Shown: positions 1-8,835 of the stretch, one piece after another
Layout: every line of letters starts with the position of its first letter
How positions within the stretch are numbered: the first letter of the stretch is position 1
Origin: Flavobacterium sharifuzzamanii
Lineage (GTDB): Bacteria > Bacteroidota > Bacteroidia > Flavobacteriales > Flavobacteriaceae
Assembly: GCF_003254585.1 (NCBI RefSeq)
Contig: NZ_QJGZ01000041.1
Span: forward strand, 62,001-126,000
DNA: 64,000 nt
Direction of reading: 5' to 3'
Translations under genes and position numbers: made by a program
The notes under the pieces: model-generated
The model's database searches: none
What the model saw: the letters and a program-made list of their open reading frames with translations, nothing else
What the model was told of the DNA's origin: nothing

Positions 1-78
1 TTCATTAATTTGGATCGTTTGGGCCCATAATTGAACTGTCATAAGAAAGACAGCCACGAAAAGTAGGTTTTTCTTCAT
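1..78 (-). CDS. Secreted protein, N-terminal fragment (partial)
   Basis: The minus strand opens with ATG at 78 and reads 26 codons without a stop to the window edge. The start is MKKNLLFVAVF and the leader ends LWAQ, a typical Sec signal peptide with an Ala-X-Gln type cleavage region as is common in Bacteroidota. The rest of the gene lies outside the window, so the product cannot be named. A perfect LacI-type palindrome lies 68 bp upstream of the start codon, which suggests a carbohydrate- or nutrient-regulated exported protein, but that is inference. Confidence 0.7.
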   Translation of the reverse strand, partial: MKKNLLFVAVFLMTVQLWAQTIQINE

Positions 79-145
79 AAGGTTTGTTTAAGATAGTTAA
101 TAAATAAGTAAGTGGTTTTTTACTTACGATTCCAAGTGGTTTAAT

Positions 146-167
146 TGTAATCGATTACACAAAATTA
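146..167 (-). promoter_or_regulatory. Palindromic operator overlapping a probable promoter
   Basis: TGTAATCGATTACA (146-159) is a perfect 14-bp palindrome with a central CG, the form typical of LacI-family operators. Directly upstream in the minus-strand sense is TAATTTTG (160-167), which fits the Bacteroidota -7 box TAnnTTTG. Transcription would then begin inside the palindrome, as expected for a repressor site. No good TTG -33 box was found at the usual distance, so the promoter is weaker evidence than the operator. Confidence 0.5.
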
Positions 168-247
168 TATATTAATTTTTAATACGATAATTTTTTTACT
201 AAAAAAAAGAGGATACTTGAAATATTTAGCTTTTAAAATAGTAAAAA

Positions 248-391
248 TGTAATTAATTGCATTAATTGTAATTTATTGCATATTTCATATTGAGTACGGA
301 AAGCCGTATTTTTCTCGCTTTTTTAAATTTTAAACGTTAAACAAAAAGAATAAAAAGGAGCTTTAATTTTTTTTTATTACAATAAATTACA
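248..391. promoter_or_regulatory. Cluster of three degenerate copies of the upstream operator
   Basis: TGTAATTAATTGCA (248-261), TGTAATTTATTGCA (267-280) and an inverted TGTAATTTATTGTA (378-391, read on the minus strand) share the TGTAAT-NN-ATT frame of the perfect palindrome at 146. The second and third form a perfect 12-bp inverted repeat. They may be auxiliary binding sites of the same regulator or chance in an AT-rich region. No gene is visible in the 79-556 gap and nothing else stands out apart from the terminator at its end. Confidence 0.3.
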
Positions 392-500
392 TTTTAATTT
401 TTGTAGGAAATTAATTGTTTTTGTGTTTTAAATAAGAGATTATTCTTAAAAGATTTAGTTAGAATATTGAATTGATTTTCAAAATTTAATCTAAAGCAAT

Positions 501-536
501 AAAAAAAGCCCTTTTGATTTTACTCAAAAGGGCTTT
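501..536 (-). terminator. Rho-independent terminator of the Bax-inhibitor gene
   Basis: A perfect 13-bp stem (505-517 with 524-536, GC-rich AGCCC core, 6-nt loop) is followed in the minus-strand sense by a run of T from the seven A at 501-507. It lies about 20 bp beyond the stop codon of the 557-1327 gene. Confidence 0.85.
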
Positions 537-556
537 CAATTTATAATAAGGACAAA

Positions 557-1327
557 TTAGTCTTTGCTAGAAAGTTTTAATAAAAGTCTTAAGAATTCGA
601 TATACAACCAAACCAATGTAATCATTAATCCCATTGCTCCATACCATTCCATAAATTTTGGCATTTTTTCTCTTTCACCTTTTTCAATTAAATCAAAATC
701 TAAGAAAAGGTTAAGAGCTGCTATAATGATAACAAATACACTGATACCAATACTCATCATAGAATTTCCATAATGAACAGGTGTCCAGCTTGTAAACATT
801 GATACAACCCAAGAAATTAAATAATAAGTAGCAATTGCCAATGTTGCAGCAACAACAACAGATTTAAATTGTTCTGTAACTTTAACGATTCTAAATTTGT
901 ATAAACCAAGACAAACCAAGAAAGTAACAAGAGTTGCGCCAACTGCATTAATTACGATTCCAGGAAATTTTAATTCAAATATTGCAGAAATACCTCCTAT
1001 AAATAATCCTTCAAATAGAGCATAACCCGGTGCTAAGTAAGGGGATAGCTGTGGTTTGAATGAAGAAACTAATATTAAAATGAAACCAACAATTGCTCCT
1101 CCAATTGTAGGTAGCATAGGATTCATTCCATTAAAAGCCATCCACCATGTCACCATAGCAGCACCGCATAAAATAAGAAATAAGATAGCCGTTTTGTTGA
1201 TTGTTCCAGACACCGTCATTTCTTGATTGTAGTCAATAATCTGAGCTTGGTGCACCTCTGTTCTTGGTTCAGCATTTGATGAAAAACGCTTACTGTTTAA
1301 AAATGGATTTTTTGAATTAAAGTTCAT
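557..1327 (-). CDS. Bax inhibitor-1/YccA family membrane protein
   Basis: The 256-residue product has a polar N-terminal tail of about 45 residues followed by closely packed hydrophobic segments, consistent with about seven transmembrane helices. The motif DFDLIEK (about 210-216) before the last helix pair matches the BI-1-like family, whose members are inner-membrane proteins linked to calcium/proton leak and membrane stress; the exact role in this group is not established. It is monocistronic, with its own promoter about 25 bp upstream of the start and a strong terminator behind. The nuo operon terminates just upstream of it in the same direction. Confidence 0.85.
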   Translation of the reverse strand: MNFNSKNPFLNSKRFSSNAEPRTEVHQAQIIDYNQEMTVSGTINKTAILFLILCGAAMVTWWMAFNGMNPMLPTIGGAIVGFILILVSSFKPQLSPYLAPGYALFEGLFIGGISAIFELKFPGIVINAVGATLVTFLVCLGLYKFRIVKVTEQFKSVVVAATLAIATYYLISWVVSMFTSWTPVHYGNSMMSIGISVFVIIIAALNLFLDFDLIEKGEREKMPKFMEWYGAMGLMITLVWLYIEFLRLLLKLSSKD

Positions 1328-1350
1328 ATTTTAATACATTTAATTGAACT

Positions 1351-1379
1351 CAAATATATGGAGATTTTTTGAAGTGCAA
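1351..1379 (-). promoter_or_regulatory. Promoter of the Bax-inhibitor gene
   Basis: Read on the minus strand, TTG (1377-1379), an 18-bp spacer and TATATTTG (1351-1358) match the Bacteroidota consensus TTG-N17-23-TAnnTTTG. The start codon follows 24 bp later. Confidence 0.6.
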
Positions 1380-1430
1380 TTGTTGGAAAGAATTTTTTAA
1401 CATGAATTTCTGTTCTTAATTAAGAGCATA

Positions 1431-1466
1431 AAAAAAATCCATCAAATATCTTTTTTGATGGATTTT
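1431..1466 (-). terminator. Terminator at the end of the nuo operon
   Basis: A perfect 12-bp stem (1435-1446 with 1454-1465, core ATCCATCA) lies 23 bp beyond the nuoN stop codon and is followed on the minus strand by a T run (A at 1431-1437). Confidence 0.85.
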
Positions 1467-1488
1467 GTATTTTAAGAGAAAGATTCTA

Positions 1489-2880
1489 TTATTTCAATAA
1501 ATCTAAAACCAATGAAGGAAATAAACCTAATGCAATATTTAAAACAATTGATACTACGGCTGTAGCATAAATAAGAAATGGTCTTCCTGTTCTTTCTTGG
1601 TTTGGTTCTTTAGAATACATCGCGATAATCAGTTTGAAATAATATCCAACACTAATAATAGAGTTGATTACTGCTACAATTACTAAACCAATATATCCTG
1701 CTTGAATCGTTTGATTGAATAAGAATAACTTAGCGAAGAATCCAGAGAAAATTGGAATTCCGGCCATTGATAATAATGAAGCTGTAAGAACAGCTGCCAA
1801 TAGTGGGTTTGTTTTTCCTAAACCGTGGAAGTTTGTAATGTCCTCGTTATCCTGGTCTCTGCAAACATATAAAATAACACTGAAAGCTGCGATTCCAGCC
1901 AATGCATAAGCAGTAGTGTAATATAATAAAACTCCAGCCGAAGCAGAAACAGTTAGTAATGTCATTAACATGAAACCTGCATGAGAGATTCCAGAGAAAG
2001 CAAGCATACGTTTTACGTTTACTTGTCTTAATGCCATAATATTACCAACAGACATTGAAGCAATTGAAATTATAACTACGATTACTTCAAAAGTATGCAA
2101 TAGGTCTTGATTATCTAATGAAGAGATGAAGTTCATACCAGCAATCAATTTGAATAAAGTTGCAATCGCTACTACTTTTGCCAATGTGCTCATTAAAGCA
2201 GTTGTTAAAGCTGGAGAACCTTCGTATACGTCTGGAGCCCAGAAATGAAAAGGTACAGCTGCAACTTTAAATAACATTCCGATAACCATTAAAATCATTC
2301 CGATTGGAAACCAAATTGGTAGTTCAGCAGAAAGTGCACTTTCGTGAATATCGCTGATATCAAAGCTTCCCATTGCACCGTAGATTAAACAGATTCCGAA
2401 AAGAATAATTCCTGATGCAAAAGATCCCATTAAGAAATATTTCATACCTGCTTCGTTACTTTTGATATTCAAACGATCACTTGCAGCAAGTACATATAAA
2501 GCAATAGATAAGATTTCAATTCCTAAAAAGAACATTGCTAAGTTTCCAAAAGAAACCATTGCTACCGCTCCAGCTAGCAAGAATACTTTAATTGCGACGT
2601 AATCTGAGATTTTTGTTGGGTGATTTTGGTAAAAATTGTGACTTAATGCTACAAGGAAAATCGTCAAAACGATAAACAATGATGAAAAAGCAGTAGAGAA
2701 TTTGCTTACTGCTATCATATTGTTGTAATAACTTTGTTCTGTTCCAAATTCGCAATAATTAAGTGCCAACACGCCTAATAAACCTAAAATGGTAATAGGA
2801 ACAATCGCCTTTCTTAAATTAAGAATTTCAAACAATAGGCAGAAAATACCCAATCCTGTTATAGCTATTAATGTATTCAT
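1489..2880 (-). CDS. nuoN: NADH-quinone oxidoreductase subunit N
   Basis: The 463-residue polytopic membrane protein is the last of the 14 complex I genes. NuoN is one of three antiporter-like subunits (L, M, N) of the proton-translocating membrane arm. The segment HFWAPDVYEGSP followed by a TTALMSTLAKVVA stretch is the conserved lysine-bearing core of the Mrp/antiporter-like fold. Length agrees with E. coli NuoN (about 485). It follows nuoM with a 66-bp gap and ends in a strong terminator, closing the operon. Confidence 0.95.
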   Translation of the reverse strand: MNTLIAITGLGIFCLLFEILNLRKAIVPITILGLLGVLALNYCEFGTEQSYYNNMIAVSKFSTAFSSLFIVLTIFLVALSHNFYQNHPTKISDYVAIKVFLLAGAVAMVSFGNLAMFFLGIEILSIALYVLAASDRLNIKSNEAGMKYFLMGSFASGIILFGICLIYGAMGSFDISDIHESALSAELPIWFPIGMILMVIGMLFKVAAVPFHFWAPDVYEGSPALTTALMSTLAKVVAIATLFKLIAGMNFISSLDNQDLLHTFEVIVVIISIASMSVGNIMALRQVNVKRMLAFSGISHAGFMLMTLLTVSASAGVLLYYTTAYALAGIAAFSVILYVCRDQDNEDITNFHGLGKTNPLLAAVLTASLLSMAGIPIFSGFFAKLFLFNQTIQAGYIGLVIVAVINSIISVGYYFKLIIAMYSKEPNQERTGRPFLIYATAVVSIVLNIALGLFPSLVLDLLK

Positions 2881-2946
2881 TTTTATCTTTTTGATTTAGG
2901 ATTTCAATTTTTAAGCTTAATCCTAATTTATTTTTTGTTTAAAATA

Positions 2947-4386
2947 TTAGTTCTTATTGATAACTTGTAAAATGTTTTCCAAGCTTGGTGTAATCAAATC
3001 TGTAATTGGTTTTGGATAGAAACCAAAGAATAGTAAAACAGCAATGATTACCGCAAATGAAATTCCTTCATTAAGCGTTACATCAGCAAAAACTTTAGAA
3101 TTAGTTTCACCTAACATAACATGTTGGAACATTCTTAACATATAGTAAGCTCCCAAAATAATTGTAGTTCCACCAAGAATAGCAAACCAGATATTGATTT
3201 GAGATAAACTGTATAAAACTGTAAATTCTCCAACAAAGTTAAATGTACTTGGTAAAGCAACAGAAGCTAATACTAAGATTAAAAACATTGAAGTAAATTT
3301 TGGAGATTGCGTACGGATACCACCCATTTCTGAAATTTCTCTAGTTTCATATCTTCTGAAAATTACTTCAGCAGCGAAGAACAATCCCACTACAACAAAA
3401 CCGTGAGCGATCATTTGCATTACAGCACCTCTAAAACCATCAAGAGTTAAAGTGTAAGATCCTGCAGCGATTAATCCAACGTGAGCAAGAGAAGAATAAG
3501 CTAACAATTTCTTTAAATCTTTTTGTCTCAAAGCAACGATAGATCCGTAGATAACTCCTGCAATTCCTAAACCAATAAAGATATACATGTATTCTTTTGC
3601 AGCGATTGGCGCTAGTGGCAATTGCCAACGAAGTACGCTGTACAATCCCATTTTTAGCATGATACCAGATAAAAGCATTGTTCCAACAGTTGGTGCTTTT
3701 TGGTACACATTTGCTTGCCAAGTATGGAAAGGAATAATTGGAATTTTGATAGCATAAGCTAAGAAGAAAGCCAAGAAGATCCAGAATTGCTCGCAAGCAG
3801 ATAAGTTTACTTTGTATAAGTCTTCGATTAAGAAAGAACCTGCTTTTGTGTATAAATAGATAAAAGCAGTTAACATGAATAACGAACCAGCAAGTGTATA
3901 AATAAAGAATTTAACCACTGCTTTTCTGCGCTCTTCAGCATCGCCATTACCCCAGATTAAAGCAATAAAGTAGATTGGAATAAGTGCTAACTCCCAGAAG
4001 ATATAATATAAAAGACCATCAGCAGCTAAGAAAGTTCCTGCCATAGCAAAAGCCATAAATAAGATTAGAGCATAAAAGCCTTTTGCATTTTTATATTCAT
4101 TTCCAAAAGAAGAAAATATGATTATCGGAGTTAAAGCTGCAGTTAATAAAACCATTGCAAGTCCAAGTCCGTCACCGTTTAAAGCGAAAGAAATTTTTGG
4201 CTGATTGATCCAGCTGTTGATTACGCTAATATTTTCGCCAGCGTTATAATTATTCAATAATACAATTGAACATCCTAAAGCAGCTAAACTGAAAAGTAAA
4301 GCAACTTTTGAAGCTAGTTTGTCACCAGAAAAATAAGTGGCAAATGCACCAATTAAAAGTATAATTAATATAGTAGAAACGTTCAT
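2947..4386 (-). CDS. nuoM: NADH-quinone oxidoreductase subunit M
   Basis: The 479-residue product has about 14 predicted membrane helices. It is an antiporter-like proton-pumping subunit of the complex I membrane arm. Family hallmarks are FWELALIPIYFIALIWG (the essential glutamate in helix 5) and IPFHTWQANVYQKAPT in the core. It begins 10 bp after the nuoL stop, so the two are translated from one message. Confidence 0.95.
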   Translation of the reverse strand: MNVSTILIILLIGAFATYFSGDKLASKVALLFSLAALGCSIVLLNNYNAGENISVINSWINQPKISFALNGDGLGLAMVLLTAALTPIIIFSSFGNEYKNAKGFYALILFMAFAMAGTFLAADGLLYYIFWELALIPIYFIALIWGNGDAEERRKAVVKFFIYTLAGSLFMLTAFIYLYTKAGSFLIEDLYKVNLSACEQFWIFLAFFLAYAIKIPIIPFHTWQANVYQKAPTVGTMLLSGIMLKMGLYSVLRWQLPLAPIAAKEYMYIFIGLGIAGVIYGSIVALRQKDLKKLLAYSSLAHVGLIAAGSYTLTLDGFRGAVMQMIAHGFVVVGLFFAAEVIFRRYETREISEMGGIRTQSPKFTSMFLILVLASVALPSTFNFVGEFTVLYSLSQINIWFAILGGTTIILGAYYMLRMFQHVMLGETNSKVFADVTLNEGISFAVIIAVLLFFGFYPKPITDLITPSLENILQVINKN

Positions 4387-4396
4387 AGTAATAATA

Positions 4397-6280
4397 TTAT
4401 TGAGCTAAAAATATATAGGAAACAATTGCACAAAGTCCTAAAACAAATACAAATAGATATAATCCTATACTTCCGGTTTGTAATTTTTTTCCTTGGAAAG
4501 CAATCTCGTTTGCTATTTTACCTAATCCGAAAACAAGAGCAGACAATCCTGTCTCGATATAATCTCTAAAGAATTTAGATAAACTATTAACTGGTGCTAC
4601 AAATACAGCGTCGTAAACTTCGTCTACATAGTATTTGTTGTATAATACTTTGCTTAAACCAGTAATGTTTTCATCAGATTCAGGAACATTATCTTGTTTA
4701 AAGTATTTTATGTAAGCAATTAAAATTCCAAGTAATCCGCCTAAAACTGCAACACCCATTAAAGTATATTCAGTTGTGCCTAAATGGTGCTCTTCACCTG
4801 CCACTTTTGTGAAAAGAGGAGCAAGGTAACCATTTAACCAGCTGTTTCCAGGTAAACTAATTAATCCACCAAAAGTTGCCAAAATAGCCAAAATGATAAG
4901 CGGAATAGTAATTAATGAACCACTTTCATGTAAATGATGTTTTTGTTCTTCTGTTCCTCTAAATTCTTTGAAGAAAGTCAAGAACATTAAACGGAACATA
5001 TAGAAAGCTGTCATGATTGAAGCAACAGATCCAACAACGTATAATGGAATACTGTGGTGGAATGCTGTCAATAAAATTTCATCTTTAGAAAAGAATCCTG
5101 AGAAAAATGGAACTCCTGAGATTGCTAAAGAAGAAATTAACATTGTCCAGAATGTGATTGGCATTGCTTTACGCAAACCTCCCATGTTACGCATATCTTG
5201 CTCTCCGTGTAATCCGTGAATTACAGATCCAGATCCTAAGAATAAACAAGCTTTAAAGAAAGCGTGAGTGATTACGTGGAAAACCGCTACTTCATAAGCT
5301 CCAAATCCTAATGCTAAAAACATTAAACCTAATTGAGAAACTGTAGAGTAAGCCAATACTTTTTTGATATCGTTTTGAACCAATCCGATTGTAGCTGCAA
5401 CTAATGAAGTGATAGCTCCAATAATTGCAATTACAGTTTGAACATCTGTTGCAAGGTCAAAAACAAAGTTTAATCTTGTTACCATGAAGATACCAGCAGT
5501 TACCATCGTAGCTGCGTGGATTAACGCAGAAACTGGAGTTGGACCGGCCATCGCATCAGGTAACCAAGTATATAACGGAATTTGAGCAGATTTACCACAA
5601 GCTCCAATAAACAAGCATAAAGCAGCTAAAGAAAGTAATGGTAAATTTAAGTTTGAAGCTCCAGCAATTGCCGTTTTCAAAGTTGCATAATCTAATGTTG
5701 AGAACATCGATCCAATGATGAACATTCCGATTAATAAACCTAAATCTCCAATTCTGTTCATGATGAAAGCTTTTTTTGCAGCATCATTGTAATCTTGGTT
5801 TTTATGCCAGAATCCAATTAATAGGTAAGAACAAAGTCCAACACCTTCCCATCCTATGAAAAGAACTAATAAGTTGCCTCCAATTACAAGTGTAATCATG
5901 AAGAATACGAATAGATTTAAATAAGCAAAGAATTTATGCATATTCTCATCATCGTGCATGTAACTGATAGAGTATAAGTGAATCAAAGATCCGATTCCAG
6001 TTACGAAAAGTAACCAAAGAACAGATAATTGATCTAATAAAAATCCAAGATTGATTTTTAAGTTGCTAATTTGAATCCAATCAAATAAAGTAACTTCAAT
6101 TCCTTTTCCAGTTGAAGTTATTTGATTAAAAAGTAAAAGAGAAACTACAAAAGAAATTGCTACGGCAATAGTTCCGATTGCACCAGAAACTGTTTTTCCT
6201 AAGCTTTTTCCAAAAAAGACATTTACTAGAAAACCTAGTAAAGGAGTTAAAACTAAAATTAAAGCTAAATTGGTATCCAT
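4397..6280 (-). CDS. nuoL: NADH-quinone oxidoreductase subunit L
   Basis: At 627 residues this is the largest membrane-arm subunit, close to E. coli NuoL (613). It shows the antiporter-like core with GWEGVGLCSYLLIGFW (conserved glutamate) and PLYTWLPDAMAGPTPVSALI. NuoL also carries the long lateral helix along the membrane arm at its C-terminus, consistent with the long amphipathic and hydrophobic tail here. The gene starts 6 bp beyond the nuoK stop. Confidence 0.95.
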   Translation of the reverse strand: MDTNLALILVLTPLLGFLVNVFFGKSLGKTVSGAIGTIAVAISFVVSLLLFNQITSTGKGIEVTLFDWIQISNLKINLGFLLDQLSVLWLLFVTGIGSLIHLYSISYMHDDENMHKFFAYLNLFVFFMITLVIGGNLLVLFIGWEGVGLCSYLLIGFWHKNQDYNDAAKKAFIMNRIGDLGLLIGMFIIGSMFSTLDYATLKTAIAGASNLNLPLLSLAALCLFIGACGKSAQIPLYTWLPDAMAGPTPVSALIHAATMVTAGIFMVTRLNFVFDLATDVQTVIAIIGAITSLVAATIGLVQNDIKKVLAYSTVSQLGLMFLALGFGAYEVAVFHVITHAFFKACLFLGSGSVIHGLHGEQDMRNMGGLRKAMPITFWTMLISSLAISGVPFFSGFFSKDEILLTAFHHSIPLYVVGSVASIMTAFYMFRLMFLTFFKEFRGTEEQKHHLHESGSLITIPLIILAILATFGGLISLPGNSWLNGYLAPLFTKVAGEEHHLGTTEYTLMGVAVLGGLLGILIAYIKYFKQDNVPESDENITGLSKVLYNKYYVDEVYDAVFVAPVNSLSKFFRDYIETGLSALVFGLGKIANEIAFQGKKLQTGSIGLYLFVFVLGLCAIVSYIFLAQ

Positions 6281-6286
6281 TTCTGA

Positions 6287-6607
6287 TTATCCTTTTAAAT
6301 TTTTTAAATTATCGATACTGATTGATCCGATATTTCTAAAGATAGAAACTAAAATGGCCAATCCTACCGCAACTTCGGCTGCAGCAACCGCCATCGAGAA
6401 GAACACAAAAACTTGTCCTTGTGCATCTTGATGATAAGTTGAAAAAGCAACAAATAAAAGGTTTACCGCATTCAACATAATTTCGATAGACATGAAAACG
6501 ATAATAGCATTTCGTCTGTACAATACACCAAAAATACCAATACAGAAAAGTACAACACTCAAAAAGATGTAGTTTTCAATACCTATTTGATTTAATATAT
6601 TACCCAT
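6287..6607 (-). CDS. nuoK: NADH-quinone oxidoreductase subunit K
   Basis: The 106-residue protein has three membrane helices, as is usual for NuoK (about 100 residues). Conserved acidic residues within the membrane are visible in MSIEIMLNAVNL and AAAEVAVGLAI, the glutamates proposed to link quinone reduction to proton movement. Its ATG overlaps the nuoJ stop by one base (TAATG), a sign of translational coupling. Confidence 0.95.
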   Translation of the reverse strand: MGNILNQIGIENYIFLSVVLFCIGIFGVLYRRNAIIVFMSIEIMLNAVNLLFVAFSTYHQDAQGQVFVFFSMAVAAAEVAVGLAILVSIFRNIGSISIDNLKNLKG

Positions 6608-7146
6608 TATTTATTTAATTTTTCTTTTTTAGACAATAGAACCGTTCCAATCATAGCAACCAAAAGTAAGATCGAAGCAAATTCGAACGGAACCATATAT
6701 TCGTCCAATAAGATTTTACCTAAAACTTTAATTGATTGGAAATCTTCTCCAGTAGAATCATACTCACCTACAATTGGTTTCGAGTTGATAAAGATTGTAA
6801 TCAAAACAATCAATATTAAACAGAAAGAAACAATAGCACCTAAACGTGTAATTCTAGGACGGTGAACTTCTCGCTGTTCGTTCAGGTTCATCAACATGAT
6901 GGTAAACAGGAACAGAATCATAATAGCTCCGGAGTAGACTATTATATGAACAACAGCTAAGAACTGAGAATTTAATAGCAAATAATGACCAGCAATAGAA
7001 AAGAAACAAATTACCAAGTAGATGGCACTATGAATCGGGTTTCTGCTGAAAATAGTCAAGAAAGCAGTAATAACGGTAATGAACGCTAAAAAGCAAAAGA
7101 TAACTTGAATAGTTGTTGCGTGTGCAAAATCAGGAATATGTATCAT
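6607..7146 (-). CDS. nuoJ: NADH-quinone oxidoreductase subunit J
   Basis: This 179-residue, five-helix membrane protein matches NuoJ (184 residues in E. coli). The conserved stretch VVHIIVYSGAIMILFLFTIMLMN (shown in part: IIVYSGAIMILFLF) contains the pi-bulge helix of the family. It is directly abutted by nuoI upstream and overlaps nuoK downstream by one base. Confidence 0.95.
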   Translation of the reverse strand: MIHIPDFAHATTIQVIFCFLAFITVITAFLTIFSRNPIHSAIYLVICFFSIAGHYLLLNSQFLAVVHIIVYSGAIMILFLFTIMLMNLNEQREVHRPRITRLGAIVSFCLILIVLITIFINSKPIVGEYDSTGEDFQSIKVLGKILLDEYMVPFEFASILLLVAMIGTVLLSKKEKLNK

Positions 7147-7692
7147 TTAGTTAGCGTTTTTAAGTTGAGCGTTTTTCATAGCCATTTCTAAAGGCATCAC
7201 TAATTTATCTTTCCCGAAAATGAAATCTTCTCTATTGTAATTAGCAGGAACCAATACTTTAGATTCTGTTAAGTAAATAGCGTCTTTTGGACAAGCCTCT
7301 TCACATAAACCACAGAAAATACAACGAAGCATGTTGATTTCGTAGATTTCAGCGTATTTCTCTTCTCTATATAAATGTTTTTCATCAGGCTTACGTTCTG
7401 CAGCTTTCATAGTGATTGCTTCTGCAGGGCATGATAAAGCACATAATCCGCAAGCAGTACAGTTTTCACGGCCTTGTTCGTCGCGTTTCAGCATGTGCTG
7501 ACCACGGTAAACTGGACTCATTTCACGAACCTGTTCTGGGTAATGAATGGTAACTTTTTTTCTGAAAAGGTGTTTTACAGTAATAACCAGACCTTTTACA
7601 ATCGCCACAAGATACAATCGCTCAACAAAAGACATGTCCTTATTTGACACCACCTTTTTTCTACCCGATAATGATATAGTTTCTATTGACAT
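7147..7692 (-). CDS. nuoI: NADH-quinone oxidoreductase subunit I (2x 4Fe-4S)
   Basis: The 181-residue product carries two ferredoxin-type motifs, CTACGLCALSCP and CIFCGLCEEACP, which hold clusters N6a and N6b on the electron path between NuoG and NuoB. It has the length of E. coli NuoI (180). It stops one base before the nuoJ start. An 87-bp gap separates it from nuoH, in which nothing notable was seen. Confidence 0.95.
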   Translation of the reverse strand: MSIETISLSGRKKVVSNKDMSFVERLYLVAIVKGLVITVKHLFRKKVTIHYPEQVREMSPVYRGQHMLKRDEQGRENCTACGLCALSCPAEAITMKAAERKPDEKHLYREEKYAEIYEINMLRCIFCGLCEEACPKDAIYLTESKVLVPANYNREDFIFGKDKLVMPLEMAMKNAQLKNAN

Positions 7693-7779
7693 TTTTACTA
7701 TTATAGTTTATGATTTACAATTTGAAAAGAATCAAATTTAAAATCTATTTTGTTTTTTATTTGAAGCTTATTACGGTTC

Positions 7780-8832
7780 TTAGAAGCCTAAAGCTGCTGC
7801 AATATCGTGTCTTAAAATAACAACACCTGTAATCATGATATTAATAATCGAAAGCGGAATTAAAATTCTCCATCCTAAGTTCATTAATTGGTCATATCTA
7901 AATCTTGGAATTGTCCAACGTACCCACATGTAGAAGAAAATGAAGAAACATATTTTTATAAATAATGCTCCAATTCCTAATAGGTTAGCTGTATTTACAC
8001 CAACATTTTCTACCATCCATTGCATTCCTGGATAGTTGTATCCACCAAAGAATAAAACAGAAATAATAGTAGAGGAGATAAACATACTTGCATATTCAGC
8101 AAATAAATAGAATCCCATTTTCATTGACGAGTATTCTGTATGGTAACCTCCAATTAATTCGTTTTCACATTCTGCTAAATCGAAAGGAGTTCTGTTTGTT
8201 TCTGCAAATGAACAGATTAAGAAAATCAAGAATGATAATGGCTGATAAAATACATTCCAGTTCATTCCTTGTTGCTGTAATGAGATTTCTTTTAAACTCA
8301 TTGTTCCAGTCATCATCAATAATGCAATTATTGATAATCCCATTGCAACTTCGTAAGAAACCATTTGAGAAGCTGCACGGATAGCTCCCATCAAAGAGAA
8401 TTTATTGTTAGAAGCCCAACCACCAATCATGATGCCGTAAACTCCAACAGAAAGAACTCCAAAAATGTATAAAATAGCAATATTAACATCTGTAGCCTGA
8501 AGAATAATGTCTCGTCCAAAAAGGTGTAAACGATCTCCCCACGGAATTACAGCACTAGTCATTAAAGCTGTACTCATTGCAATTGCCGGTCCTACAACGA
8601 ATAAAAATTTATTTGGCGTGTTTGGGAAAAATTCTTCTTTAGAGAATAATTTCATACCATCTGCAAGCGGCTGTAATAAACCTCCCCATCCAGCACGGTT
8701 TGGTCCAACACGGTCTTGCAGGAAAGCAGCAACTTTACGTTCTGCCCAAGTAGAATACATCGCCATGATCATTGTTACCGCAAAAACGACAACAATTACA
8801 ACACTCTTTTCTATAATAAATGCACTTTCCAT
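7780..8832 (-). CDS. nuoH: NADH-quinone oxidoreductase subunit H
   Basis: The 350-residue membrane protein forms the junction between the peripheral and membrane arms and part of the quinone chamber. The motifs AERKVAAFLQDRVGPNRAG near the N-terminus and AETNRTPFDLAECENELIGG in the middle (acidic quinone-site loop) are diagnostic. The length fits the family (325 in E. coli). Three bases separate it from nuoG. Confidence 0.95.
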   Translation of the reverse strand: MESAFIIEKSVVIVVVFAVTMIMAMYSTWAERKVAAFLQDRVGPNRAGWGGLLQPLADGMKLFSKEEFFPNTPNKFLFVVGPAIAMSTALMTSAVIPWGDRLHLFGRDIILQATDVNIAILYIFGVLSVGVYGIMIGGWASNNKFSLMGAIRAASQMVSYEVAMGLSIIALLMMTGTMSLKEISLQQQGMNWNVFYQPLSFLIFLICSFAETNRTPFDLAECENELIGGYHTEYSSMKMGFYLFAEYASMFISSTIISVLFFGGYNYPGMQWMVENVGVNTANLLGIGALFIKICFFIFFYMWVRWTIPRFRYDQLMNLGWRILIPLSIINIMITGVVILRHDIAAALGF

Positions 8833-8835
8833 TTC

